Of a stretch of DNA of 7,183 bases, positions 1 to 7,183 are shown piece by piece (positions within the stretch are counted from its first letter, which is position 1; each line of letters starts with the position of its first letter). The notes below the pieces were generated by a model. The model searched no databases. It had not been told where the DNA came from and was given only the letters and a program-made list of their open reading frames with translations. A program made the position numbers and the translations under genes. This DNA comes from Nitrospira sp. (GTDB lineage Bacteria > Nitrospirota > Nitrospiria > Nitrospirales > Nitrospiraceae): assembly GCA_025361385.1 (NCBI GenBank), contig JANYAJ010000161.1, positions 1 through 7,183 on the forward strand, written 5' to 3'.

Positions 1-1268
1 TGACAGGGCTCTGAGAGCGAGCGCAGGAGGTCCTCTCGCACCCGTTCACGAGAAATCTCGATCAACCCCAAGTCGGAGATTCTGGACACTCTGGTGCGGG
101 CCTTGTCGGTGGACATCGCATCGAGCAACGCATGGTAAACTTTATCGCGATTTTTCTCCCGTTCCATATCGATGAAATCGACGATGATGATCCCGCCGAT
201 TCCACGCAACTTCATCTGATAGGCCACTTCCTTCGCAGCCTCCAGATTGTTCCGAAGAATGGTCTCCTCCTGATCGCGCTTCCCCACGAACCGGCCTGTA
301 TTGACGTCGATGACGGTCATCGCTTCCGTATGGTCGATCACGAGATGCCCGCCGGACTTGAGCCAGACTTTGCGGCTGAGCGCCCGCGCCATTTCCTGCT
401 CCACGCCCAGATGATCGAACAGGCTTTCCTCTTTGTCGTAAAAGTGAATGCGCGAGGTCTGTTCGGGCGAAAATCGCTGCACAAAGTCACGGACGGCCTG
501 ATATTCCTCCCGCGAATCGATCCAGAGCCGATCGACTTTCTTGCCGAACAGATCGCGCACGACGCGGAAGCTCAAGCTCAGATCGGCGTGCAGCAACGCA
601 GGGGCTCCCTTCTGCTCGCGCTTCGACAGAATGTCCTGCCAGAGCACATGCAGAAAGTCGACGTCGGATCGCAATTCGTCTTCTTTGACCCCTTCGCTCA
701 CCGTGCGGACAATGTAGCCACAGCCGGGATGCCGGACGCGCTTCATAATGTCCTTGAGCCTGGCACGCTCTTCGTCACGGGCAATCCGGCGAGACACGCC
801 GATGTGCTCGACATTGGGCATGAAGACGAGATACCGGCCTGGGAGCGACACATAGGTCGTGACCCGTGAGCCCTTGGTGCCGATCGGTCCTTTGGAGATC
901 TGCACCATCAGCTCCTGCCCTTCACTCAGCAACTGCTCGATTGGCTTGGAGCTTTGACGGCGGGGACCCAGCATATCCCCATCTTTGTCGGCATCCTTGT
1001 CGTCCTCATCTACATCGACAAGCGTGTCGCCCGGCTCGGAGTCCAACGACAGATCCGACACGTGCATGAAGGCCGCCTTCTCAAGGCCGATATCCACAAA
1101 GGCCGCCTGCATACCAGGCAACACCTTTGCGACTTTTCCTTTGTAAATGTTCCCGACGAAGTCCTTGTGCTTGGCGCGATCTCCGAAGAGATCCGTCACG
1201 ACTCCGCCGTCCAAGACCGCCACGCGAGTTTCCTCGCGTGCGACCGTAATGGCAATTTCTACTCCCAT
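1..1268 (-). CDS. rng: Ribonuclease E/G family endoribonuclease, 5' part (3' end cut by window edge)
   Basis: Single-strand-specific endoribonuclease of the RNase E/G family, acting in rRNA and tRNA maturation and mRNA turnover. The frame is open from the ATG at 1268 to the window edge, giving 422 residues. The N-terminus resembles other RNase G proteins (ETRVAVLDGG, residues 13-22). An S1 RNA-binding domain spans roughly residues 38-145 and carries an acidic insert at about 81-98. The catalytic core shows VIDVNTGRFVGKR with D321 and IIVDFIDM with D364, matching the two Mg-binding aspartates of RNase E. GLIEISRERVRE (401-412) follows. The last residue, C422, aligns with the first cysteine of the zinc link, so that link and the C-terminus lie outside the window. 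The ATG at 1268 is preferred because GGAAGGGG (1274-1281) sits 5 nt upstream. RNase G is more likely than RNase E from the compact N-terminal part, but the missing C-terminus would decide. Confidence 0.95.
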   Translation of the reverse strand, partial: MGVEIAITVAREETRVAVLDGGVVTDLFGDRAKHKDFVGNIYKGKVAKVLPGMQAAFVDIGLEKAAFMHVSDLSLDSEPGDTLVDVDEDDKDADKDGDMLGPRRQSSKPIEQLLSEGQELMVQISKGPIGTKGSRVTTYVSLPGRYLVFMPNVEHIGVSRRIARDEERARLKDIMKRVRHPGCGYIVRTVSEGVKEDELRSDVDFLHVLWQDILSKREQKGAPALLHADLSLSFRVVRDLFGKKVDRLWIDSREEYQAVRDFVQRFSPEQTSRIHFYDKEESLFDHLGVEQEMARALSRKVWLKSGGHLVIDHTEAMTVIDVNTGRFVGKRDQEETILRNNLEAAKEVAYQMKLRGIGGIIIVDFIDMEREKNRDKVYHALLDAMSTDKARTRVSRISDLGLIEISRERVREDLLRSLSEPC

Positions 1269-1273
1269 ACCCA

Positions 1274-1281
1274 CCCCTTCC
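1274..1281 (-). promoter_or_regulatory. Ribosome binding site of rng
   Basis: The sense strand reads GGAAGGGG, ending 5 nt before the ATG at 1268. It decides the start: another in-frame ATG at 1281-1283 overlaps this purine tract and has no Shine-Dalgarno-like sequence upstream of it. Confidence 0.55.
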
Positions 1282-1291
1282 ATTCAAGAGA

Positions 1292-1371
1292 ACCGTCGAA
1301 CCGATGTGCAGGACGAACGCGGGGGAATCCCCAGGTTCCGGCCTCCACTCGACACCTCATCGGCTGACGGT
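1292..1371 (-). promoter_or_regulatory. Imperfect inverted repeat; possible structured 5' leader of rng
   Basis: The outer arms are 1292-1306 (accgtcgaaccgatg on the plus strand) and 1358-1371 (catcggctgacggt). They form two 6-bp helices separated by a small internal loop (3 nt against 2 nt). Inside, gaac (1315-1318) can pair with gttc (1335-1338), and gggg (1322-1325) with cccc (1329-1332), so the whole 80 nt can fold as one long broken stem. It ends 23 nt upstream of the rng start. E. coli rne is autoregulated through a structured 5' UTR. A similar role here is inference from position only; no sequence similarity to that leader is claimed. Confidence 0.35.
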
Positions 1372-1384
1372 CCACACCAGACAT

Positions 1385-1394
1385 AATTTAATCA
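1385..1394 (-). promoter_or_regulatory. Possible extended -10 promoter element for rng
   Basis: The sense strand reads TGATTAAATT in the most AT-rich part of the rodA-rng gap. TTAAAT (or TAAATT) matches a sigma-70 -10 box at four of six positions, and TG lies one base upstream as in extended -10 promoters. No convincing -35 box is present. Transcription would start near 1378, just ahead of the inverted repeat, giving a leader of about 110 nt. The evidence is weak. Confidence 0.2.
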
Positions 1395-1440
1395 CTTGCC
1401 TCGATCCCGATTGATTCGAGACCGCACAATCACCCTCTCG

Positions 1441-2556
1441 CTAAAAAAAACTTAATCGCCGGCGTTTGACGTTCAAGAGCAGACCGAGCGACGCCATTGT
1501 CATAATCGTCGCGCTCCCGCCGTAACTCATGAGCGGAAGGGGAATGCCCACAATGGGAAACATCCCCGCCGTCATTCCAATATTGACCACCACGCAAAAA
1601 CACAACATGCAGATGATCCCGACCGCCAGCAGCGCCCCAAGCTGATCCTTCGCGCGCGCGACAATTTCCAATGACAGCCAGATCAATGTCACAAACAAGA
1701 TCAAGAGCGCCAACACTCCGAGAAATCCCCATTCCTCGGCAAAAACAGAAAAGACAAAGTCCGTGTGCCCCTCGGGCAAAAACTTCAATTGGCTTTGGGT
1801 CCCTCCGTAGAGGCCCTTTCCTGTCAGCTCTCCCGCGCCTATGGCAATCCGCGATTGGAGGGCATGGTATCCCTTGCCTCCAGGATCGTAGGCCGGATCG
1901 ACAAAAGCCATAATGCGCTGCCGCTGATAATCATGCAATGACCCCCACATCATCTCCCAGGCAAAGGGAAACAACATCAGCGAAAATAGGAGGATCACAC
2001 CCAATGCCTTCGACCGCATCCCCACCATCAACAACATCGCAGCATAAACCGCCAAGAAGCTCAATCCGCTCCCAAGATCCGGCTGCTTCAGAATCAGGAG
2101 CAGCCCCGGCAAAACCAATAACCCCGGGAGCACCACTCGCTGGAGCCAACCGACTCGTGGCGCCTTTGAATAGTAATGCGCCAGGGTCACAATGAGCACC
2201 AGCTTCGCGAACTCCGATGGCTGGAACGCGAAGGGCCCCATGGGGATCCACCGTTGCGCGCCCCGGCTGCTTTTCCCCTCAAACAGCACGACCGCCAGCA
2301 GGACAAGGATGATGACATAGGCAGGATACGCCAACCGAGCAATTCGATGATAGTCCGAGAGCCACATCACCAGAAAGGCAACCGTACCGAGCACAATCCA
2401 GACGATCTGTTTGGCATAAAACGGGAACGCAACGCCTTGGTCATGCGTCACGCTATAAATCGACAAGACGCCGACCCCGAGGATGACAAAGATCAGCCCG
2501 ATAAAACGGAAGTCGAAATTGTCAAAGCCCCGGCTATTGATCACCCGATCGATCAT
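1441..2556 (-). CDS. rodA: Rod shape-determining protein RodA, SEDS peptidoglycan glycosyltransferase
   Basis: A polytopic inner-membrane SEDS protein that polymerises lipid II into glycan strands during lateral-wall growth, working with PBP2. The product is 371 residues, essentially the length of E. coli RodA (370). Family motifs in order are GAQRWIPMG (99-107), QPSEFAKL (112-119), KQPDLGSG (157-164), FLPEGHTDFVFSVFAEEWG (259-277) and GIPLPLMSYGGSA (337-349). D266 in the HTDF motif corresponds to the conserved extracellular aspartate needed for polymerase activity. About ten hydrophobic segments are visible. Its ATG (2556) overlaps the TGA of mrdA as ATGA. GGAGG (2569-2573) and AGGA (2563-2566) precede the start, so translation may be both coupled and directly initiated. 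FtsW is the alternative SEDS member, but the PBP2 and mre context identifies RodA. Confidence 0.97.
   Translation of the reverse strand: MIDRVINSRGFDNFDFRFIGLIFVILGVGVLSIYSVTHDQGVAFPFYAKQIVWIVLGTVAFLVMWLSDYHRIARLAYPAYVIILVLLAVVLFEGKSSRGAQRWIPMGPFAFQPSEFAKLVLIVTLAHYYSKAPRVGWLQRVVLPGLLVLPGLLLILKQPDLGSGLSFLAVYAAMLLMVGMRSKALGVILLFSLMLFPFAWEMMWGSLHDYQRQRIMAFVDPAYDPGGKGYHALQSRIAIGAGELTGKGLYGGTQSQLKFLPEGHTDFVFSVFAEEWGFLGVLALLILFVTLIWLSLEIVARAKDQLGALLAVGIICMLCFCVVVNIGMTAGMFPIVGIPLPLMSYGGSATIMTMASLGLLLNVKRRRLSFF
1443..1477 (-). terminator. Candidate weak intrinsic terminator overlapping the end of rodA
   Basis: On the sense strand CTTGA (1477-1473) pairs with TTAAG (1455-1451), one G-U included. After a single A-A mismatch, CGTC (1471-1468) pairs with GGCG (1460-1457), closing a 7-nt loop. 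Eight consecutive T residues follow directly (1450-1443), and the TAG stop of rodA lies at the end of the tract. The stem is short and interrupted, so partial termination is more plausible than complete. The T tract also encodes the final Phe residues of RodA, so coding constraint alone could explain it. Confidence 0.35.
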
Positions 2557-4433
2557 CTCGTGTCCTGTCCTCCGGCATCCCCTTCCCGCGTCACGGCGCC
2601 ATCCGACACACCGGAAGGAGCGGGGAGATTCAATTTCACATAGGTCTCGATCAGCACTTTGGCGAGGGGGGCCGAAGCGGACCCTCCGTGGCCCATATGT
2701 TCACCAAGCACTGCGACGGCGATCGTGGGCGCCTCGACTGGAGCAAATGCCACAAACCAAGCATGATCCCGGAACTTTTTCGGGATATCCTTCTCCGCCC
2801 TCTTCTCTTTGCTCAACGCCGTCGTCTGAGCCGTACCGGTCTTTCCGGCAATGGTCACCAGCGCCGACTTCGCCCGCGTGGCCGTGCCCTCTGTCACCAC
2901 CCCGGCCAACGCCTCTTTGATTAATGGCAAGATTTCAGGCCTCAGCTTCAAGGTGCGCTTGGGAACTGCAGGTCTTTCTTCAAGCGCTCCGGTCGCCCGA
3001 TCCATCACGGCCCTGACTAATCGCGGACGAAAGGTCACGCCGTCGTTTGCGACGGTACCGATCAAACTCGCCATCTGTAGCGGAGTTACGTTGACATAGC
3101 CCTGTCCAATCGATGCCGAGATCGTTTCACCCGGCAACCAGGGCTCATTCTTGGCTTTCTGCTTCCAAGCCGAAGAAGGCACGATCCCAATCCGTTCTGA
3201 CGGCAGCTCAATCCCCGTCTCCTCCCCCAACCCAAACATATGGGCAAAGGAGGCCATCGTCTCAATCCCCATCCTCTGGCCAACCGTGTAGAAATACACA
3301 TCGCACGATTGAATGAGCGCGCGCCGGAGGTCGACCGAGCCATGCCCGCCGGCCTTCCAATCGTGATAGAGCCGTCTGCCGAACTGATACCCTCCATTAC
3401 AATGAATCGTCGTCGAGGGCGTGACCGTATTGGACTCTAACGCTGCAGCGGCCATCATCACTTTGAAGACCGAACCAGGCGGGTACTGGCCTTGCGAGGC
3501 GCGATTGTTCAATGGGCGCCCTTCATTTTGCACGATCTCGGCCCATTGCTTCGGCGTGAGCTCTCGCGAAAGGACATTCGGATCGAAACCAGGACGGCTG
3601 GCCATCGCCAACACATCGCCCGTTCTGGGATCAAGAGCGACAATCGCACCGGACTCCTCCCCCAAGAGGCTTTCCGCCACTCTTTGCAGCCGCACATCAA
3701 TCGTGAGGTATAAATTATCCCCGGCATGAGCCTGCTCCACAACCACGGTTCGTTTCTCGTGGCCTAACGCATCGACTTCAATACTTTTCTGCCCGGCCTG
3801 CCCACGCACGAGCCGGTCGAAAAATTTCTCCACGCCATATTGGCCGACAATGCTGCCCTGGTGCAGGTCGGCAAACTCAGGTTTTTCTAACTGCTCGGGC
3901 GAGACTTCCCCGACATACCCCAACAGATGCGAGGCCGTGACACCACCAGGATAATTCCGTTGGGATTCGACTTGCACCATCACTCCAGGCAAGTCCAGAC
4001 GGTGAGACTCGATCAACGTCGCCTCTCGAAGCGTGAGGCGATCCTTCACCTTACGCGGCACTTGCTTACTGCCTCTGGCCGTGAGTTTCTTCCGAACAAG
4101 CGTGGGATCTAGCCCTAAGAGGTTGGTCAGCTGATCGATCAGCAGATCCCGATCTTTCACATCTTCAAGCGAAACATAGAGTGTAAAGCTGGGTACATTG
4201 TTCGCCAGCAACACTCCGTTGCGATCGTAGATCAGGCCTCGAGCCGGCTCCATGATGACGGAACGTGTACGATTGTTCTCGGAGAGATCGCGGTAGTAGG
4301 GTCCCTCACGAATCTGCAAATGCCAGAGCCGTAACGCCAATAAGGCCACGACGAGCAATAACCCAACGCGCAGAATGATCAGTCGGCGTTGAAGCTCACC
4401 AAGTTCAGAATCGTGCAGACCAGCTGTTGCCAT
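2553..4433 (-). CDS. mrdA: Penicillin-binding protein 2 (elongasome class B PBP, peptidoglycan D,D-transpeptidase)
   Basis: A membrane-anchored class B PBP that crosslinks the glycan strands made by RodA. The product is 626 residues, close to E. coli PBP2 (633). A short cytoplasmic tail is followed by one transmembrane anchor at about 18-39. The pedestal region begins with RSVIMEPARGLIYDRNGVLLA (57-77) and includes the YPGG..ASHLLGYVGEVS block (161-178). The transpeptidase domain starts near 255. The nucleophile motif is S321-V-F-K324, the second motif is S376-C-D378, and the third is K531-T-G in GKTGTAQ. SxD instead of SxN in the second motif is usual for PBP2. All active-site motifs are intact. 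The ATG at 4433 lies 42 nt after the mreD stop with only a weak purine stretch ahead of it. The stop overlaps the start of rodA. Confidence 0.97.
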   Translation of the reverse strand: MATAGLHDSELGELQRRLIILRVGLLLVVALLALRLWHLQIREGPYYRDLSENNRTRSVIMEPARGLIYDRNGVLLANNVPSFTLYVSLEDVKDRDLLIDQLTNLLGLDPTLVRKKLTARGSKQVPRKVKDRLTLREATLIESHRLDLPGVMVQVESQRNYPGGVTASHLLGYVGEVSPEQLEKPEFADLHQGSIVGQYGVEKFFDRLVRGQAGQKSIEVDALGHEKRTVVVEQAHAGDNLYLTIDVRLQRVAESLLGEESGAIVALDPRTGDVLAMASRPGFDPNVLSRELTPKQWAEIVQNEGRPLNNRASQGQYPPGSVFKVMMAAAALESNTVTPSTTIHCNGGYQFGRRLYHDWKAGGHGSVDLRRALIQSCDVYFYTVGQRMGIETMASFAHMFGLGEETGIELPSERIGIVPSSAWKQKAKNEPWLPGETISASIGQGYVNVTPLQMASLIGTVANDGVTFRPRLVRAVMDRATGALEERPAVPKRTLKLRPEILPLIKEALAGVVTEGTATRAKSALVTIAGKTGTAQTTALSKEKRAEKDIPKKFRDHAWFVAFAPVEAPTIAVAVLGEHMGHGGSASAPLAKVLIETYVKLNLPAPSGVSDGAVTREGDAGGQDTR

Positions 4434-4475
4434 GACTCACAATCACTATTCCAGCACATCCATCAAAGAGACGGG

Positions 4476-4967
4476 TTATTCGGTCCTCAGGCGGGTCACA
4501 TCAAACCGTTGGGAGAGCAGCCAATAGAGCCCCGCCCCAACCGCCCCGTCAAAACAAGCCTGAGGCAGGACGATCGACTCCACGATCCCCCATATTTGAG
4601 GCATGTCGAGATTTTTGAAATTGGCCAAGGCCAGCAACCCGCTCGCCACGGACACCAACAGCAACCCCACGCCCAGCGATATCGATGTCACCTGCGACAC
4701 CTGCCGCCCCAAGAATCCAGCCAAGAGCCCAACGCCCCCGTATGTGAGAAGACTGAGCCAAAGTTCACCGGCCGAGAACAGGCTCAATACCCATCCGATC
4801 GCGAGCCCCAGGAGAAGACCTTCCATTTCACCGGCGAAAAGCCCGATAAACACGGCAGCCACAAGCCCTATATCCGGCTTGATATTCCACACACTCACAT
4901 GCGGCAACACCGTTGTTTGCAGGGGAACGAGCAGTAGGACGAACATCAGATAGAAGAGAAATTTCAT
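4476..4967 (-). CDS. mreD: Rod shape-determining protein MreD
   Basis: A small integral membrane protein that binds MreC in the elongasome. The product is 163 residues, matching E. coli MreD (162). It is highly hydrophobic, with about five membrane segments, at roughly 3-21, 32-46, 49-66, 72-86 and 95-116; a further hydrophobic stretch lies near 139-152. The segment PDIGLVAAVFIGLFAGEMEG (31-50) is typical of the family. MreD diverges strongly between phyla, so the call rests on hydropathy, length and position directly after mreC. The ATG at 4967 overlaps the TGA of mreC (ATGA), which points to coupled translation; only a weak GGAAAG lies upstream. The gene ends with TAA at 4476. Confidence 0.93.
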   Translation of the reverse strand: MKFLFYLMFVLLLVPLQTTVLPHVSVWNIKPDIGLVAAVFIGLFAGEMEGLLLGLAIGWVLSLFSAGELWLSLLTYGGVGLLAGFLGRQVSQVTSISLGVGLLLVSVASGLLALANFKNLDMPQIWGIVESIVLPQACFDGAVGAGLYWLLSQRFDVTRLRTE

Positions 4968-5845
4968 GGCGACGGCTTTCCGGGAAGATCCATTCCTCCC
5001 ATCGCCTTCGTAGACTGTCCATACGATGCCTGAATCACCAACACTTCTTCGACCCGGCCGACATCGACTTCCGGCATAAGTTCAGCCGATTGAAACAATG
5101 CGCCTTCCTGCTTGTCGATATGTGTAATCGTGCCGAGCGCGAGGCCGCGCGGGAAACCTCCGACCAGGCCCGATGTCACGACGCGATCACCGTCTCGAAG
5201 CGTCGAGAGCAACGGAATATATTTCAACTGGGCCAGCCCTTGCTGGGTTCCTTCCACTATGCCTTCGTCTCTTGTCCGCTGAATGAGGCCGGCGATGGCG
5301 TTGTTTGGATCCGTGATCAAGAGCACCACCGAGGATGCGCCCGTTGTTTTCACCACACGCCCGACAACGCCAGCGGGCGTGATCACCCCCATATCAGGCT
5401 TGATCCCGTCGCTCTCCCCCTTATTGAGGATGATGGCACGATAGCGGTTCGTGGCATCACGCCCAATGACTTGCGCGGCCACCATGGTCGGAAGCGCTTG
5501 CTCCTTAAATTGCAGCAAGGCCGTCAACCGTTCAGTGGCGGCAGCCGACTCGCGCAACTGGCTGTTTTGCCCGCGCAACGACTCCATGTCTTTTCGTAAT
5601 TGCTGGTTCTCCTCCCGGACCCCTTGCAACGCCACATACTGTTGCCACCGATCGGCGATGCCCGTATCGATCGATGCAACGGCCTCAAGCGGAACACGCA
5701 CGACGTGTCCGACTGGCCCATCCAGATATTGTAAGAGTCCTTGGATTTGACCAGGAAGCAGGAAAAGCGCCGCCACGAGAAGTGCGAAGCAGGCAAACGC
5801 CAGACGTCTGGCACCGGAGGAAACACGAGAGTTTACCATCCACAT
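4964..5845 (-). CDS. mreC: Rod shape-determining protein MreC
   Basis: A bitopic, mainly periplasmic protein that links MreB and MreD to PBP2 and helps activate the synthase pair. The product is 293 residues. A basic N-terminus leads into one transmembrane segment (about 15-34). A predicted coiled coil follows, rich in Q, E, R and L (about 65-115). The double beta-barrel domain (about 120-272) contains DPNNAIAGLIQRTRDEGIVEG (179-199) and VVTSGLVGGFPRGLALG (222-238), which are characteristic of MreC. A short Gly/Pro-containing tail closes the protein. It is shorter than E. coli MreC (367) but within the family range. The ATG at 5845 lies 22 nt after the mreB stop. A second in-frame ATG at 5839 would remove only two residues. 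Neither has a recognisable Shine-Dalgarno sequence. Confidence 0.96.
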   Translation of the reverse strand: MWMVNSRVSSGARRLAFACFALLVAALFLLPGQIQGLLQYLDGPVGHVVRVPLEAVASIDTGIADRWQQYVALQGVREENQQLRKDMESLRGQNSQLRESAAATERLTALLQFKEQALPTMVAAQVIGRDATNRYRAIILNKGESDGIKPDMGVITPAGVVGRVVKTTGASSVVLLITDPNNAIAGLIQRTRDEGIVEGTQQGLAQLKYIPLLSTLRDGDRVVTSGLVGGFPRGLALGTITHIDKQEGALFQSAELMPEVDVGRVEEVLVIQASYGQSTKAMGGMDLPGKPSP

Positions 5846-5867
5846 ATAGGAAGTGAGGGATGGAACC

Positions 5868-6935
<1,068 letters not shown>

Positions 6936-6954
6936 TCAACCTCTGACTGCGCGC

Positions 6955-7183
6955 TCAGTCGGGCAACGCCAGTCGACCCGCATCTAGCACCTGAGTACCG
7001 GCTATCTCGTCACCAAGACGCCGCCCCTGTTCGTTCCCAATGACCAAGACCCCTTCGAGCGCCATGATAGCGACCGATACAATCCATCCCACATACGGGA
7101 TGGCAAAAGCTAATTGTGCGACCGCAAAGAGTAAATTGCGAATAATGGATTCCCGAAACCCTGCAGACTCACGCCGGTCTGGA
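6955..7183 (-). CDS. RDD-family membrane protein, C-terminal fragment (5' end outside window)
   Basis: An open minus-strand frame enters from the high-coordinate edge and ends with TGA at 6955-6957, giving 75 visible residues. It begins PDRRESAGFRESIIRNLLFA, continues with a hydrophobic stretch (about 18-50) and ends with EQGRRLGDEIAGTQVLD (51-67). The block R-R-L-G-D-x-I-A-G-T with D58 is the hallmark end of the RDD domain, a small multi-helix membrane domain named for conserved Arg and Asp residues. The function of most RDD proteins is unknown; some have been linked to ion transport. The N-terminal part is not visible, so extra domains cannot be excluded. It lies on the same strand as mreB, 37 nt upstream, with no obvious terminator between them. 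Confidence 0.8.
   Translation of the reverse strand, partial: PDRRESAGFRESIIRNLLFAVAQLAFAIPYVGWIVSVAIMALEGVLVIGNEQGRRLGDEIAGTQVLDAGRLALPD

Noticed and set aside
132..869. Plus-strand open frame (245 codons) opposite rng
   Set aside because: The minus strand encodes unmistakable RNase E/G catalytic motifs over this stretch. The plus-strand product shows no domain.
1269..1283. Upstream in-frame ATG at 1283 as the rng start
   Set aside because: It would add MEGVG with no Shine-Dalgarno sequence ahead and would place the purine tract inside the coding region. The ATG at 1268 is better spaced and aligns with family N-termini.
1081..1287. Minus-strand frame starting at TTG 1287
   Set aside because: It is out of frame with, and inside, the conserved N-terminal part of RNase E/G. 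The product is Gly/Arg-rich with no domain.
1400..1420. Inverted repeat ctcga...tcgag in the rodA-rng gap as a terminator
   Set aside because: The stem is only five base pairs with an 11-nt loop and no T tract follows on either strand.
3300..3308. SxD in place of SxN in the second active-site motif of PBP2
   Set aside because: S-x-D is normal for elongasome PBP2 proteins, including that of E. coli, so it is not a defect.
4389..5599. Overlapping plus-strand frames opposite mreD and mreC
   Set aside because: These lie antisense to well-supported genes, with low-complexity His/Arg/Pro-rich products.
6945..6960. Hairpin gactg-cgcgct-cagtc over the RDD stop codon as a terminator
   Set aside because: The stem is only five base pairs and is followed by purines rather than a T tract, so an intrinsic terminator is not supported.

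Overview
The window is a slice of a bacterial chromosome. Every supported gene lies on the minus strand, so transcription runs from high to low coordinates. Reading that way the order is: the tail of an RDD-family membrane protein, mreB, mreC, mreD, mrdA (PBP2), rodA, and a ribonuclease E/G-family gene (rng) that runs off the low-coordinate edge. The sequence is moderately GC-rich. The gene order and protein style look like Nitrospira or a relative (phylum Nitrospirota), but that is an impression from memory and was not checked.

Positions 2553-6917 hold the complete rod-shape (elongasome) set. MreB is the actin-like scaffold. MreC and MreD connect it through the membrane. PBP2 is the transpeptidase and RodA the SEDS glycosyltransferase that together make lateral-wall peptidoglycan. 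Spacing is tight: 22 nt between mreB and mreC, an ATGA overlap between mreC and mreD, 42 nt between mreD and mrdA, and an ATGA overlap between mrdA and rodA. The two overlaps fall within the pairs whose products are partners (MreC/MreD and PBP2/RodA). The five proteins have near-normal lengths and intact motifs.

Positions 1269-1440 are the only sizeable gap. A weak hairpin with an eight-U tract lies on the last codons of rodA. It is followed by an AT-rich possible -10 element and a long imperfect inverted repeat just ahead of rng. This suggests, without proving, that rng has its own promoter and a structured leader. Positions 1-1268 encode the first 422 residues of RNase E/G, with both catalytic aspartates present. 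The window edge cuts the gene at its first zinc-link cysteine.

At the other edge (6955-7183) is the last 75 residues of an RDD-domain membrane protein, ending only 37 nt before mreB. No mobile element, CRISPR array, tRNA or rRNA was seen. This is a conserved housekeeping locus. No previously undescribed system was found, and the points worth a second look are regulatory.
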